Of a stretch of 64,000 nt of DNA, positions 7,468 through 16,956 are shown piece by piece. Location of the stretch: assembly GCF_028994775.1 (NCBI RefSeq), contig NZ_JAJQMN010000002.1, positions 248,001-312,000 on the forward strand, written 5' to 3'. Under the pieces are notes generated by a model, which did no database searches, was not told the DNA's origin, and saw only the letters and a program-made list of their open reading frames with translations. Origin of the DNA: Promicromonospora iranensis. Lineage in GTDB: Bacteria; Actinomycetota; Actinomycetes; Actinomycetales; Cellulomonadaceae. Position numbers and translations under genes: made by a program. Every line of letters starts with the position of its first letter. The stretch's first letter is position 1.

Positions 7468-9779
7468 GTCGAGAGCTCCTTCGCTATGGGACGCCGCCGG
7501 TCGAGCTTGTCGAGACCCGATGTCGCCAGGGTCTCGACCGGCTCGACCGGCGGAGTGACAGGCTCGGCCCCTGCCGGAGCCACCGTGACGTCCACGGCGC
7601 AGACCTTGAACTCCGGCATGCCGGAGACAGGGTCGGTCGCGTCGGTCGTCACCTGGTTGACGGAACCGATGCCGCTCCAGTGGAACGGCATGAAGACGGT
7701 GTCGGGGCGGACGGCGTCGGTCCAGCGCGCGACGGCCTCGACCCGGCCGCGGGAGCTGGTGAGGCGCACGCGGGCGCCGTCGGGCACCCCGATGCGGAAG
7801 CCCAGCATCGGGTGCAGCTCGACGTACGGCTCGGCCACGAGGCGCTCCAGCTCTGCCACGCGGTGCGTCTGCGCGCCCGACTGGTAGTGCTGCAGCACCC
7901 GGCCCGTGACCAGGTAGAACGGAGCACCGGGGCGCACGTCGTCGCTCGGGCCCACGTGATCGACGACGACCATGCGCGCCCGCCCGTCGGGTGTGGCGAA
8001 CCGCTCGAGGAAGAGCCGCGGCGTCCCCGGATGCTCCGCCGGGGCGGCCGTGCCCACGGCTGCGGCGGGCGCTGCGGCGCCTGCCGCCGCGGCGGGTACC
8101 GGCCAGAACAGGCCCGGCCCACCGGAGGCCTCGTCGGCGTCGAGCCGCGCGTGGGACAGCCCGGAGTAGTCGGCAGGGCCGCCCGCGGAGGCGCGGGCCA
8201 GCTCGTCGAACACCACCGCCGGGTCGGTCGGGAACGCCAGCGCCTCGGGCGCACCGAGCCGGCGCGCCAGCTCGGCGAGGATCCACAGCTCGGAGCGCGC
8301 CTCGCCCGGGGGCGCCACGACGGCGCGACGGCGGATGACCCGCCCCTCGAGCGACGTCATGGTGCCCTCTTCCTCGGCCCACTGCGTCACGGGGAGCACG
8401 ACGTCGGCCAGCAGCGCCGTCTCGCTCGGCACGAAGTCGCAGACGACCAGCAGGTCGAGGCTCTTGAGCCGCTCGATCACGCTGCTCGCGTTGGGTGCGC
8501 TGACCACGAGGTTCGACCCGTGCACCAGCAGCGCGCGCGGCCCGCCCGGCGTGCCGAGGGACCTGAGCAGCTGCACCGCCGGGAGGCCCGGTCCGGGCAG
8601 CGTCTCCGGGTCGACGCCCCACACGGCCGCGACGTGCTCGCGTGCCGCCGGGTCGTCGATCTTGCGGTAGCCGGGGAGCTGGTCGGCCTTCTGGCCGTGC
8701 TCGCGGCCGCCCTGCCCGTTGCCCTGCCCGGTGATGGCGCCGTAGCCCGACCCGACCCGGCCCGGCAGGCCCAGGGCGAGCGCCAGGTTGATCGACGCCG
8801 TGACCGTCGCTGTGCCCTGCGTGGACTGCTCGACGCCGCGGCCGGTCAGCACGTACGCGCCGGCCCCGCCGTGTACCGGCGCGGCGGCGGCCAGCAGCCG
8901 AGCCACCCGGCGGAGCTCGGTGGCGGGAACGCCCGAGACGGACTCGACCCGTTCCGGCCACCAGCCTGCGACCGAGCGCGCGACGTCGTCGAACCCGGTG
9001 GTGCGCTCCGCGAGGTACGCGCGGTCGGCGAGTCCTTCGGCGAGCACCACGTGGAGGAGCCCGAGCAGGACGGCGAGGTCCGTGCCGGGCACGGGCGCGA
9101 GGTGCACGCCACCGGCGGGCTGTTCCGACGCAGGGTCCGCCAGCCGGGCGGTCGCGGACCGTCGCGGGTCGACGACGACGAGCCCGCCCGCCGCCCGCGC
9201 CCCGGCGAGATGCTGCACGGCCGGCGGCATGGTCTCGGCCAGGTTCGAGCCGAGGAGCAGCACCGCCTGCGCACCCCCGACGTCGGACAACGGGAAGGGC
9301 AGACCGCGGTCGACGCCGAAGGACCTGTTCATCCCGGCTGCCGCCGAGGCCATGCAGAACCGGCCGTTGTAGTCGATGTTGGGGGTACGCAGCACCGTGC
9401 GCGTGAACTTGCCGAGCGCGTAGGCCTTCTCGTTGGTGAGCCCGCCCCCGCCGAACACGGCCACCGACCCGGGGCCGTGCTCCGCGGCCAGGGCCGCGAG
9501 CCGGGACGCGACGAGGTCGAGCGCCACGTCCCAGCTCACCGGCTCCAGCTCACCGGACGCGCCCCGGACCAGCGGGGTGACGAGCCGGTCGGACGCCCCG
9601 AGCACCGCCGCCGACGTCCAGCCCTTCTGGCACAGACCGCCCCGGTTGGTGGGGAAGTCGCGGGGCTGCACCTCGGGTGCGGCCGTCACGTCCGTACGGG
9701 CCCGCGTCAGCGACATCCCGCACTGCAACGCGCAGTAGGGGCAGTGCGAGTCGACGGTGGTTCCGGGGGAAGCGAGCAT
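7464..9779 (-). CDS. nasC: Assimilatory nitrate reductase catalytic subunit (Mo-bisMGD)
   Basis: This 771-residue molybdopterin oxidoreductase has the N-terminal [4Fe-4S] site CPYCALQCG (from about residue 13) with the fourth Cys in GGLCQKGW. The predicted Mo-ligand Cys is in GRFCMASAAAGMNRSFG (about 139), and a C-terminal molybdopterin dinucleotide-binding domain contains TGRVLQHYQSG and MPFHWSG. There is no Tat signal, so it is cytoplasmic, as expected for Nas/NarB enzymes that reduce nitrate to nitrite for assimilation. The ATG at 9779 lies 2 bases after the narK stop, and its stop overlaps nasB. The last ~20 residues (VEPVETLATSGLDKLDRR) are encoded by a copy of the dispersed inverted repeat, so the natural C-terminus has probably been rewritten by that element. 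An Ala/Pro-rich linker sits near residues 565-585. Confidence 0.93.
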   Translation of the reverse strand: MLASPGTTVDSHCPYCALQCGMSLTRARTDVTAAPEVQPRDFPTNRGGLCQKGWTSAAVLGASDRLVTPLVRGASGELEPVSWDVALDLVASRLAALAAEHGPGSVAVFGGGGLTNEKAYALGKFTRTVLRTPNIDYNGRFCMASAAAGMNRSFGVDRGLPFPLSDVGGAQAVLLLGSNLAETMPPAVQHLAGARAAGGLVVVDPRRSATARLADPASEQPAGGVHLAPVPGTDLAVLLGLLHVVLAEGLADRAYLAERTTGFDDVARSVAGWWPERVESVSGVPATELRRVARLLAAAAPVHGGAGAYVLTGRGVEQSTQGTATVTASINLALALGLPGRVGSGYGAITGQGNGQGGREHGQKADQLPGYRKIDDPAAREHVAAVWGVDPETLPGPGLPAVQLLRSLGTPGGPRALLVHGSNLVVSAPNASSVIERLKSLDLLVVCDFVPSETALLADVVLPVTQWAEEEGTMTSLEGRVIRRRAVVAPPGEARSELWILAELARRLGAPEALAFPTDPAVVFDELARASAGGPADYSGLSHARLDADEASGGPGLFWPVPAAAAGAAAPAAAVGTAAPAEHPGTPRLFLERFATPDGRARMVVVDHVGPSDDVRPGAPFYLVTGRVLQHYQSGAQTHRVAELERLVAEPYVELHPMLGFRIGVPDGARVRLTSSRGRVEAVARWTDAVRPDTVFMPFHWSGIGSVNQVTTDATDPVSGMPEFKVCAVDVTVAPAGAEPVTPPVEPVETLATSGLDKLDRRRPIAKELST
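7499..7548. repeat. Dispersed inverted repeat copy forming the 3' end of nasC
   Basis: The left arm GGTCGAGCTTGTCGAGACCC (7499-7518) pairs with the right arm at 7529-7548 at 18 of 20 positions. It is the same family as the perfect copy at 45698-45736. It is read in frame as the C-terminal tail of NasC. Confidence 0.85.
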
Positions 9780-9781
9780 GT

Positions 9782-11149
9782 TCAGACCCGTGCCTCTGCC
9801 ATGGCGCCGCGTCCGTAGACGAACCAGCACACGAACGCCATCACGGCGTAGACCCCGATGAACAACCACAGGGCGGGCACGAGCGACCCGGCCGCCGTGG
9901 TGGACAGCGCGAACCCGCGCGGGATGAGGAACCCCCCGAACGCACCGATCGCGCCGGCGATGCCGATGCACCCGGCGGCGGCCTTCGCCGTCGCGCCGCT
10001 GACCCGGAAGACCGCGGGGATCATCCGGTAGACCGAGCCGTTGCCCACGCCCGTGGCCACGAACAGGATGAGGAAGGAGCCGAAGAACACGGGGAAGCTG
10101 CCCGTCCCGAGCGCCCAGATCGCGCCCATGGCACCGAGCGCCATCACGCCGAACGAGGCGATGGTCATGATCATGCCGCCGACCCGGTCGGCGAGGATCC
10201 CGCCGAGCGGGCGGGCGATCGAGCCGACGAGCGCGCCCATGAAGGCGAGCGGCAGCGCGACGTCGGGGAACTCGGCCTTGAGCAGCGTCGGGAACGCTCC
10301 CGCGTACCCGATGAACGAACCGAACGTGCCGATGTAGATGAAGCTGATGATCCACGTGTGCTTGTCGTGGACCGCCACACCGAACGAGCGCGGGTCCGCC
10401 TTGGCGGTGCTGAGGTTGTCCATCCAGCGCCAGGCGAGGAACGCGGCGAGCAGGATGAACGGGATGAAGATGAGACCGGCCCGGTCGAGCGCGACTCCCG
10501 CGCCGGTCACGATGACGAGCGGCACGGCGAGCTGGACGGCCGCCGTGCCGATGTTGCCGCCTGCGGCGTTCCAGCCGAGGGCCGCACCCTTCTCCCGCTC
10601 GGGGAAGAAGAACGAGATGTTCGCCATCGACGACGCGAAGTTGCCGCCGCCCAGACCTGCGAGCGCCGCCGCACCGAGCAGCAGGGGGAACGGGGTGGTC
10701 GGGTCGCCGACCGTGCCGATCAGGGCGCCGATCGGCAGCAGGAGGAGCAGCGCCGAGACGATCGTCCAGTTGCGGCCGCCGAACACGGGGACCGCGAACG
10801 TGTAGGGGATACGGAGCGTGGCACCGACGAGGGCGGGCACCGAGATGAGCCAGAACATCTGGTCGACGGTCAGGTCGAAGCCGGCCGCGGGCAGCTGCGG
10901 CACGACGATCGACCAGAGGGCCCAGGCACCGAACCCGAGGAACTCCGCGAAGATCGAGAGCACGAGGTTGCGGCGGGCGGTCCGGCGGCCGCCGTCCTCC
11001 CACAGGGTCTTGTCCTCGGGGTCCCAGTGGTCGATCCAGCGGCCGGTGTGCCGCTGGACCGCTGACTTCGGCGCCGCTTCGGTGGCGATCGAGCCGGTGG
11101 GCTCGCTCGCGGCCGAGGTCTGGTCGTCGCGTGTTGTCGGAGTGGACAC
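9782..11149 (-). CDS. narK: Nitrate/nitrite MFS transporter (NarK/NasA type)
   Basis: This 455-residue membrane protein has about 12 transmembrane helices and the nitrate-porter signature blocks, including AALAGLGGGNFASSMANISFFFP, the pattern around the conserved Gly-rich nitrate signature, and a second Gly-rich stretch near VATGVGNGSVYRMIP. It would import nitrate (and/or exchange nitrite) across the cytoplasmic membrane. The start is GTG at 11149, because GGGAGGACAAC lies immediately upstream; a longer reading to 11272 has no ribosome site and looks non-coding. A charged ~45-residue N-terminal tail precedes the first helix. It leads the narK-nasC-nasB transcription unit, divergent from narG across a 255-bp gap. 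Confidence 0.9.
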   Translation of the reverse strand: MSTPTTRDDQTSAASEPTGSIATEAAPKSAVQRHTGRWIDHWDPEDKTLWEDGGRRTARRNLVLSIFAEFLGFGAWALWSIVVPQLPAAGFDLTVDQMFWLISVPALVGATLRIPYTFAVPVFGGRNWTIVSALLLLLPIGALIGTVGDPTTPFPLLLGAAALAGLGGGNFASSMANISFFFPEREKGAALGWNAAGGNIGTAAVQLAVPLVIVTGAGVALDRAGLIFIPFILLAAFLAWRWMDNLSTAKADPRSFGVAVHDKHTWIISFIYIGTFGSFIGYAGAFPTLLKAEFPDVALPLAFMGALVGSIARPLGGILADRVGGMIMTIASFGVMALGAMGAIWALGTGSFPVFFGSFLILFVATGVGNGSVYRMIPAVFRVSGATAKAAAGCIGIAGAIGAFGGFLIPRGFALSTTAAGSLVPALWLFIGVYAVMAFVCWFVYGRGAMAEARV

Positions 11150-11288
11150 GTTGTCCTCCCTGCATGGGCGTATGCCCGACGACGCCGGGCGCGCCCGGAT
11201 CGACAGGCGCCGGATCCGGGGCCGGCCCGACGTCGGACCGACGCGTATGAACCTAGGGAGGCGGTGTTTCATCGCCCGACAAAGAGCA

Positions 11289-11304
11289 GTTAATCGACCG
11301 TAAG
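11289..11304. promoter_or_regulatory. Candidate GlnR-like site in the narK/narG divergent gap
   Basis: GTTAA and GTAAG, each 4 of 5 to the GlnR half-site, start 11 bases apart at 11289 and 11300. The gap (11150-11404) is the only space for both the narK and narG promoters. The match is weak, and other regulators of nitrate or oxygen response could bind instead. Confidence 0.25.
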
Positions 11305-11404
11305 GAAGAACGCACAGTCGCCCGCTTCACCATGTGAGAGGTTGCTCGCCGCCCGGCCTCCGGTGCGGTAGCGCGTTCACCCCGGTCGGGTGAGACTGAA
11401 AAAT

Positions 11405-14400
11405 ATGGCCGCCAAGGACGCACTGGTCAGGCTGGGTCGGCACCTCCGCCGCGGGGAGGTGTCCGAGGACCTGCGCCGCCTGTATCTGGAAGGCGGCCGG
11501 GACGGCGACTCCTTCTACCGGGACCGGTGGTCGCACGACAAGGTGGTCCGGTCGACGCACGGGGTGAACTGCACCGGTTCGTGCTCCTGGAAGGTGTACG
11601 TCAAGGACGGCATCATCACGTGGGAGACCCAGCAGACCGACTACCCCTCGGTCGGCCCCGACTCCCCCGAGTACGAGCCCCGCGGGTGCCCGCGCGGCGC
11701 CGCGTTCAGCTGGTACACCTACTCACCCACCCGGGTCCGCTACCCGTACGTCCGCGGCGTGCTCCTCGAGGCCTACCGCGCGGCCCGGCGGCAGGGGAAC
11801 GACCCGGTGGAGGCATGGGCCGAGCTCACGGCCGACCCGTCCACCGCCGCCGCGTACAAGCGGGCACGCGGCAAGGGCGGGCTGGTGCGGGCCACGTGGG
11901 AGGAGGCCGCGGAGATCGTCGCCGCCGCTCACGTGCACACGATCAAGCGGTACGGGCCGGACCGCGTCGCCGGGTTCTCGCCGATCCCGGCGATGTCGAT
12001 GGTCTCCCACGGGGTCGGAGCCCGGTTCGTGCAGATGCTGGGCGGCACGATGCTCAGCTTCTACGACTGGTACGCGGATCTTCCCGTGGCCTCCCCGCAG
12101 GTGTTCGGGGACCAGACGGACGTGCCGGAGTCCGCGGACTGGTGGAACGCGGCGTACTTGATCATGTGGGGCTCGAACGTCCCCGTGACCCGCACGCCCG
12201 ACGCCCACTTCATGACCGAGGCGCGGTACCGCGGTCAGAAGGTGGTGGTGGTCTCCCCGGACTACGCCGACAACACGAAGTTCGCCGACGCCTGGCTCGC
12301 CCCGCACCCGGGCACGGACGGCGCGCTCGCCCTCGCCATGGGACACGTGATCCTGCGCGAGTACCTGGTGGACCGGCGCACGCCCCGTTTCGAGCAGTAC
12401 CTGAAGCAGTACAGCGACTCCCCGTTCCTGGTGCGGCTGGAGCCCGTGCCCGACACAGCGTCAGGTTTCGGGCAGGACGCCGCGGGAGGCGCCTACGTCC
12501 CCGGCAAGTTCCTGACGGCGGCGGACCTGTCCGACGACGTCCTGCCCGGCGCGGACGCCGAGGCGAACCCGCACTTCAAGCCCGTGCTGCTGGACTCGGG
12601 CGGGCGGCCCGTGGTGCCGAACGGGACCCTCGGCCACCGCTACGGGGAGGCGGACGAAGGGCGCTGGAACCTGGACCTCGGGGACGTGGACCCCGCGTTG
12701 AGCGTCGCGGACGTCGTGGGCCCGTCGCCGGCCGAGCCCGTCGGGACCGCCGCGGTGGCCCTGCCACGGTTCGACGTCGTCCCTGGGGCCTCGACCAGCT
12801 CGACCAGCGGTGCGGAGGGCTCGACCAACAGCGGCGGACCGGCGGGCGATCTGCACACCGGCGGCAAGGGCGTCGTCGTCCGCGGGGTACCCGTACGGCG
12901 GGTCGGCAGGCACCTGGTGACGACCGTGTTCGACCTGATGCTCGCCCAGTACGGCGTGAGCCGGCCCGGCCTGCCCGGCGAGTGGCCGGACGGCTACGAC
13001 GACCCGGCGCCCGGCACCCCCGCCTGGCAGGAGGAGATCACCGGGGTGCCGGCGGCCGCGGCGGCCCGTATCGGGCGGGAGTTCGCCCAGAACGCCGTCG
13101 ACTCGGGCGGCCGCTCGATGATCATCATGGGCGCCGGGACCAACCACTGGTTCCACTCGGACACCATCTACCGCGCGTTCCTCGCGCTGACCACGATGAC
13201 CGGCTGCCAGGGCGTGAACGGTGGCGGCTGGGCGCACTACGTCGGCCAGGAGAAGTGCCGCCCGGTCACGGGCTGGGCACAGTACGCGGGCGGGCTGGAC
13301 TGGGTCCGCCCGCCCCGGCAGATGATCGGCACGGCCTTCTGGTACCTGGCCACCGACCAGTGGCGATACGACGGGCTGCCCGCCGACACCCTCGCCTCGC
13401 CGCTGGCTCCCGGCACGTTCGCCGGCCGCACCACCGCCGACACCCTGGTGGACTCGGCGCAGCGCGGCTGGATGCCCAGCTACCCCACGTTCGACCGCAA
13501 CCCGCTCGACCTCGCCGACGAGGCGCGCACCGCGGGCAAGGAGCCGGCGGAGCACGTGGTGGACGAGCTCAAGGCCGGGCGGCTGCGGTTCGCCGTCGAG
13601 GACCCCGACGACCCGGCGAACTTCCCACGTGTGCTGTCGGTCTGGCGGGCCAACATCCTGGGGTCGAGCGGCAAGGGCAACGAGTACTTCCTCAAGCACC
13701 TGCTGGGCACCGACTCCGCGGTGTTCGCGGAGGAGTCCACGCCGGAGCGCCGTCCACGGTCCATGACGTGGCGCGACGACGCCCCGCGCGGCAAGCTCGA
13801 CCTGCTCGTCACCATGGACTTCCGGATGACCAGCACCACGCTGTTCTCCGACGTCGTGCTGCCCGCCGCAACCTGGTACGAGAAGCACGACCTGTCGTCC
13901 ACGGACATGCACCCGTTCGTGCACGCGTTCAACCCCGCCATCGACCCGCCCTGGCAGACCAGGACCGACTTCGCCGCGTTCCACGCGATAGCCCGGAAGA
14001 TCTCGGCGATGGCGGTGGACCACCTGGGCGTGCGGCACGACGTCGTCGCGTCGCCTCTCGCGCACGACACCCCTGACGAGATGGCCGTGCCCCACGGCAC
14101 CCTGACCGACGCCGCCGTCCCCTTCCGGGAACGCCACCTGGTCCCGGGTGTGAACATGCCGAAGATCGTGGAGGTCGAGCGCGACTACCCGGCCTTCGCA
14201 GCCCGGATGGCGGCGCTCGGTCCGCTGACCGAAGGCCTCGGCATGGTCACCAAGGGCGTCGCCTTCTCGCCCGACGCCGAGGTGCGACGGCTCGGCGAGC
14301 TCAACGGGCTGGTGCCCGACGGGCCCGTGGCCGGACGGCCGCGGCTCGACCGGGACACGCACGTGTGCGAGGCGATCCTGGCGCTGAGCGGGACCACCAA

Positions 14401-15280
14401 CGGCCGCCTGTCGGTGCAGGGCTTCGAACGGCTGGAGCACCGCACGGGCAGGCCGCTGGCGGACCTCGCCCGCGAGGAGGAGGGCAGGCGGATCACGTTC
14501 GCCGACGTGCAGGCACGGCCCACCCCCGTGATCACGTCGCCGGAGTGGTCGGGCAGCGAGCACGGCGGACGCCGGTACAGCGCGTTCGTCGTGAACGTGG
14601 AGCGGTTGAAGCCCTGGCACACGCTGACCGGACGGCAGCACTTCTACCTGGACCACGACTGGCTGGTGGAGCTCGGGGAGCAGCTGCCCGTGTACCGGCC
14701 GCCGCTGGACCTGCACCGGCTGTTCCCGGACTCGCCTCCGCTGTCGGGTTCCTCCCCGGGGCTCGAGCCTGTCGAGACCACTCCCGGGTCTCGACAAGCT
14801 CGGCCAGCGGGGGCGGAGGCCGAGGTCGTCGTCCGGTACCTCACCCCGCACTCCAAGTGGTCGATCCACTCCGAGTACCAGGACAACCTCTTCATGCTGT
14901 CGCTCTCGCGGGGCGGCCCGAACATCTGGATGTCACCGGCCGACGCCGCCCGGATCGGCGTCGTCGACAACGAGTGGGTGGAGGCCGTGAACCGCAACGG
15001 CGTCGTGGTGGCGCGAGCGGTGGTGAGCCACCGCATGCCGGAGGGCACCGTCTACATGCACCACGCCACGGACCGCACGGTCGACGTGCCGATCGCGGAG
15101 GCGTCGGGCTTGCGCGGCGGCATCCACAACTCGCTGACCCGGATCCTGCTCAAGCCCTCCCACCTGGCCGGCGGGTACGCCCAGCTGTCCTACGCCTTCA
15201 ACTACCTGGGGCCGACGGGGAACCAGCGCGACGAGGTGACGGTGGTCAGGCGTCGCTCCCAGGAGGTGCGCTACGAATGA
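11405..15280 (+). CDS. narG: Respiratory nitrate reductase alpha subunit NarG
   Basis: This 1291-residue Mo-bisMGD subunit is the quinol-linked membrane nitrate reductase catalytic chain, working at the inner face of the membrane with NarH and NarI. The FS0 [4Fe-4S] site is HGVNCTGSCSW near residue 50 (one His and Cys ligands). The Mo-ligand Asp region is SFYDWYADLPVASPQVFG at about 218, and the block STHGVNCTGSCSWKVYVKDG is nearly invariant in the family. The ATG at 11405 is preferred; a GTG at 11390 would add five residues, and neither has a good ribosome site. The protein is slightly longer than E. coli NarG (1247). Two inserted-looking stretches, about residues 460-478 and 1114-1136, are encoded by copies of the dispersed repeat. 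The stop overlaps narH as ATGA. Confidence 0.97.
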   Translation: MAAKDALVRLGRHLRRGEVSEDLRRLYLEGGRDGDSFYRDRWSHDKVVRSTHGVNCTGSCSWKVYVKDGIITWETQQTDYPSVGPDSPEYEPRGCPRGAAFSWYTYSPTRVRYPYVRGVLLEAYRAARRQGNDPVEAWAELTADPSTAAAYKRARGKGGLVRATWEEAAEIVAAAHVHTIKRYGPDRVAGFSPIPAMSMVSHGVGARFVQMLGGTMLSFYDWYADLPVASPQVFGDQTDVPESADWWNAAYLIMWGSNVPVTRTPDAHFMTEARYRGQKVVVVSPDYADNTKFADAWLAPHPGTDGALALAMGHVILREYLVDRRTPRFEQYLKQYSDSPFLVRLEPVPDTASGFGQDAAGGAYVPGKFLTAADLSDDVLPGADAEANPHFKPVLLDSGGRPVVPNGTLGHRYGEADEGRWNLDLGDVDPALSVADVVGPSPAEPVGTAAVALPRFDVVPGASTSSTSGAEGSTNSGGPAGDLHTGGKGVVVRGVPVRRVGRHLVTTVFDLMLAQYGVSRPGLPGEWPDGYDDPAPGTPAWQEEITGVPAAAAARIGREFAQNAVDSGGRSMIIMGAGTNHWFHSDTIYRAFLALTTMTGCQGVNGGGWAHYVGQEKCRPVTGWAQYAGGLDWVRPPRQMIGTAFWYLATDQWRYDGLPADTLASPLAPGTFAGRTTADTLVDSAQRGWMPSYPTFDRNPLDLADEARTAGKEPAEHVVDELKAGRLRFAVEDPDDPANFPRVLSVWRANILGSSGKGNEYFLKHLLGTDSAVFAEESTPERRPRSMTWRDDAPRGKLDLLVTMDFRMTSTTLFSDVVLPAATWYEKHDLSSTDMHPFVHAFNPAIDPPWQTRTDFAAFHAIARKISAMAVDHLGVRHDVVASPLAHDTPDEMAVPHGTLTDAAVPFRERHLVPGVNMPKIVEVERDYPAFAARMAALGPLTEGLGMVTKGVAFSPDAEVRRLGELNGLVPDGPVAGRPRLDRDTHVCEAILALSGTTNGRLSVQGFERLEHRTGRPLADLAREEEGRRITFADVQARPTPVITSPEWSGSEHGGRRYSAFVVNVERLKPWHTLTGRQHFYLDHDWLVELGEQLPVYRPPLDLHRLFPDSPPLSGSSPGLEPVETTPGSRQARPAGAEAEVVVRYLTPHSKWSIHSEYQDNLFMLSLSRGGPNIWMSPADAARIGVVDNEWVEAVNRNGVVVARAVVSHRMPEGTVYMHHATDRTVDVPIAEASGLRGGIHNSLTRILLKPSHLAGGYAQLSYAFNYLGPTGNQRDEVTVVRRRSQEVRYE
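12790..12828. repeat. Degenerate dispersed-repeat arms inside narG
   Basis: Three partial copies of the arm core (CTCGACCAGC, CTCGACCAGCGG, GGCTCGACCAAC) lie in a Ser/Thr/Gly-rich stretch of NarG (about residues 462-475, ASTSSTSG). They match the unit seen in nasB. They are probably an old insertion of the same repeat family. Confidence 0.55.
14761..14805. repeat. Dispersed inverted repeat copy inside narG
   Basis: The left arm GCTCGAGCCTGTCGAGACC (14761-14779) pairs with 14787-14805 at 16 of 19 positions. It is read in frame as [17 protein letters not shown], in a region where NarG proteins do not normally have such a sequence. Confidence 0.85.
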
Positions 15281-16956
15281 AGGTCATGGCCCAGATGTCG
15301 ATGGTGATGAACCTCGACAAGTGCATCGGGTGCCACACGTGCTCGGTGACCTGCAAGCAGGCGTGGACCAACCGGTCCGGCACGGAGTACGTCTGGTTCA
15401 ACAACGTGGAGACCCGGCCCGGTCTCGGCTACCCCCGCACCTACCAGGACCAGGAGCGGTGGCAGGGTGGCTGGGTCCGCACCAAGCGCGGCCGGCTCAA
15501 GCCGCGCGCCGGAGGGCGGCTCAAGAAGCTCGCCACGATCTTCGCCAACCCGAAGATGCCGTCCATCCAGGACTACTACGAACCCTGGACGTACGAGTAC
15601 GACATGCTGCTGTCGTCCCCGCAGAGCGCGCACACCCCGGTCGCCCGGCCCACGTCCCTGCTCACCGGCAAGCCCATGAACATCGAGTGGTCGGCCAACT
15701 GGGACGACAACCTCGCCGGGTCCACCGCGACCATGCAGGACGACCCCGTGCTCAAGCACATGGGTGATCACGTCGCCGAGGAGCTCGAGCAGACGTTCAT
15801 GTTCTACCTGCCGCGCATCTGCGAGCACTGCCTCAACCCGTCGTGCGTCGCGTCCTGCCCGTCCGGCGCGATGTACAAGCGCGCCGAGGACGGCATCGTC
15901 CTCGTGGACCAGGACGCCTGTCGCGGCTGGCGCATGTGCGTCACCGGCTGCCCGTACAAGAAGGTCTACTTCAACCACAAGACGGGCAAGGCCGAGAAGT
16001 GCACGCTCTGCTACCCGCGCATCGAGGTTGGCCTGCCCACCGTCTGCTCCGAGACGTGCGTGGGTCGTCTGCGGTACCTCGGCCTCGTGCTGTACGACGC
16101 CGACAAGGTGGGCGAGGCGGCCGCCGTCGAGCACGAGCACGACCTGCTCGCCGCACAGCGCTCCGTCTTCCTGGACCCGGATGACCCCGAGGTGGTCGCC
16201 GCGGCCCGCCGCGAGGGCATCCCGGAGGACTGGATCGAGGCCGCGCAGGCGTCCCCGATCTGGAAGCTCATCAGCGACTACGAGGTCGCGCTCCCCCTGC
16301 ACCCCGAGTACCGGACGCTGCCCATGGTCTGGTACATCCCGCCGCTCTCCCCGGTGGTCGACGTCGTCGCGAGCTCCGGGAACGACGGCGAGGACCCGCG
16401 CACCCTGTTCGCCGCGATCTCGCGCCTGCGCATCCCGCTGGAGTACCTCGCCGGGCTGTTCACCGCCGGTGACACCCGGCCCGTCGAACGGGTACTGCGC
16501 CGGCTCGCCGCCATGCGCTCCTACATGCGCGACGTCAACCTGGGCAACACCCCGGACGAGGAGACCGCGAGCGCCGTCGGCATGACCGGCCCGCAGGTCG
16601 AGGAGATGTACCGGCTGTTGGCGATCGCGAAGTACCAGGACCGGTACGTGATTCCCTCCGCGCACGCCGAGCAGGCCCGCGACCTGGAGGAGATCGCCTG
16701 CTCCCTGGACTACGAGGGCGGTCCCGGTATGGGAGGCGCCGGCCCGCTCGGCGAGTCCTCGGGTCCGCCCGTGCCGGTCGCCGTGGAGAACTTCCACGCC
16801 CTGTCGTCCCGGCAGACTGCCGACTCCCCGAACGGCCCCTCCACACCGGGCCGGGTCAACCTCCTGAACTGGGACGGCAACGGCCGGCCGGCGGGCCTGT
16901 TCCCGCCGTCGGGCAACACCGGCTCGACGGTCGCCCGGGACGGGGACGCATCGTGA
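15277..16956 (+). CDS. narH: Respiratory nitrate reductase beta subunit NarH
   Basis: This 559-residue iron-sulfur electron-transfer subunit carries electrons from NarI haem to NarG. Cys groups are visible at CIGCHTCSVTCKQAW (about residue 16), CEHCLNPSCVASCP (about 182), CRGWRMCVTGCPYKK (about 215) and CTLCYPR (about 243). The Trp in place of one Cys in CRGWRMC is the normal mark of the [3Fe-4S] centre of NarH. The start ATG overlaps the narG stop and has an AGGAGGT ribosome site. The core is family-length; the last ~60 residues (Gly/Pro-rich) are an extension beyond the E. coli protein. The stop overlaps narJ as GTGA. Confidence 0.97.
   Translation: MKVMAQMSMVMNLDKCIGCHTCSVTCKQAWTNRSGTEYVWFNNVETRPGLGYPRTYQDQERWQGGWVRTKRGRLKPRAGGRLKKLATIFANPKMPSIQDYYEPWTYEYDMLLSSPQSAHTPVARPTSLLTGKPMNIEWSANWDDNLAGSTATMQDDPVLKHMGDHVAEELEQTFMFYLPRICEHCLNPSCVASCPSGAMYKRAEDGIVLVDQDACRGWRMCVTGCPYKKVYFNHKTGKAEKCTLCYPRIEVGLPTVCSETCVGRLRYLGLVLYDADKVGEAAAVEHEHDLLAAQRSVFLDPDDPEVVAAARREGIPEDWIEAAQASPIWKLISDYEVALPLHPEYRTLPMVWYIPPLSPVVDVVASSGNDGEDPRTLFAAISRLRIPLEYLAGLFTAGDTRPVERVLRRLAAMRSYMRDVNLGNTPDEETASAVGMTGPQVEEMYRLLAIAKYQDRYVIPSAHAEQARDLEEIACSLDYEGGPGMGGAGPLGESSGPPVPVAVENFHALSSRQTADSPNGPSTPGRVNLLNWDGNGRPAGLFPPSGNTGSTVARDGDAS

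Noticed and set aside
12461-14869. 802-codon minus-strand open frame opposite narG
   Set aside because: Antisense of a certain gene in high-GC DNA; translation is low-complexity and shows no family features.
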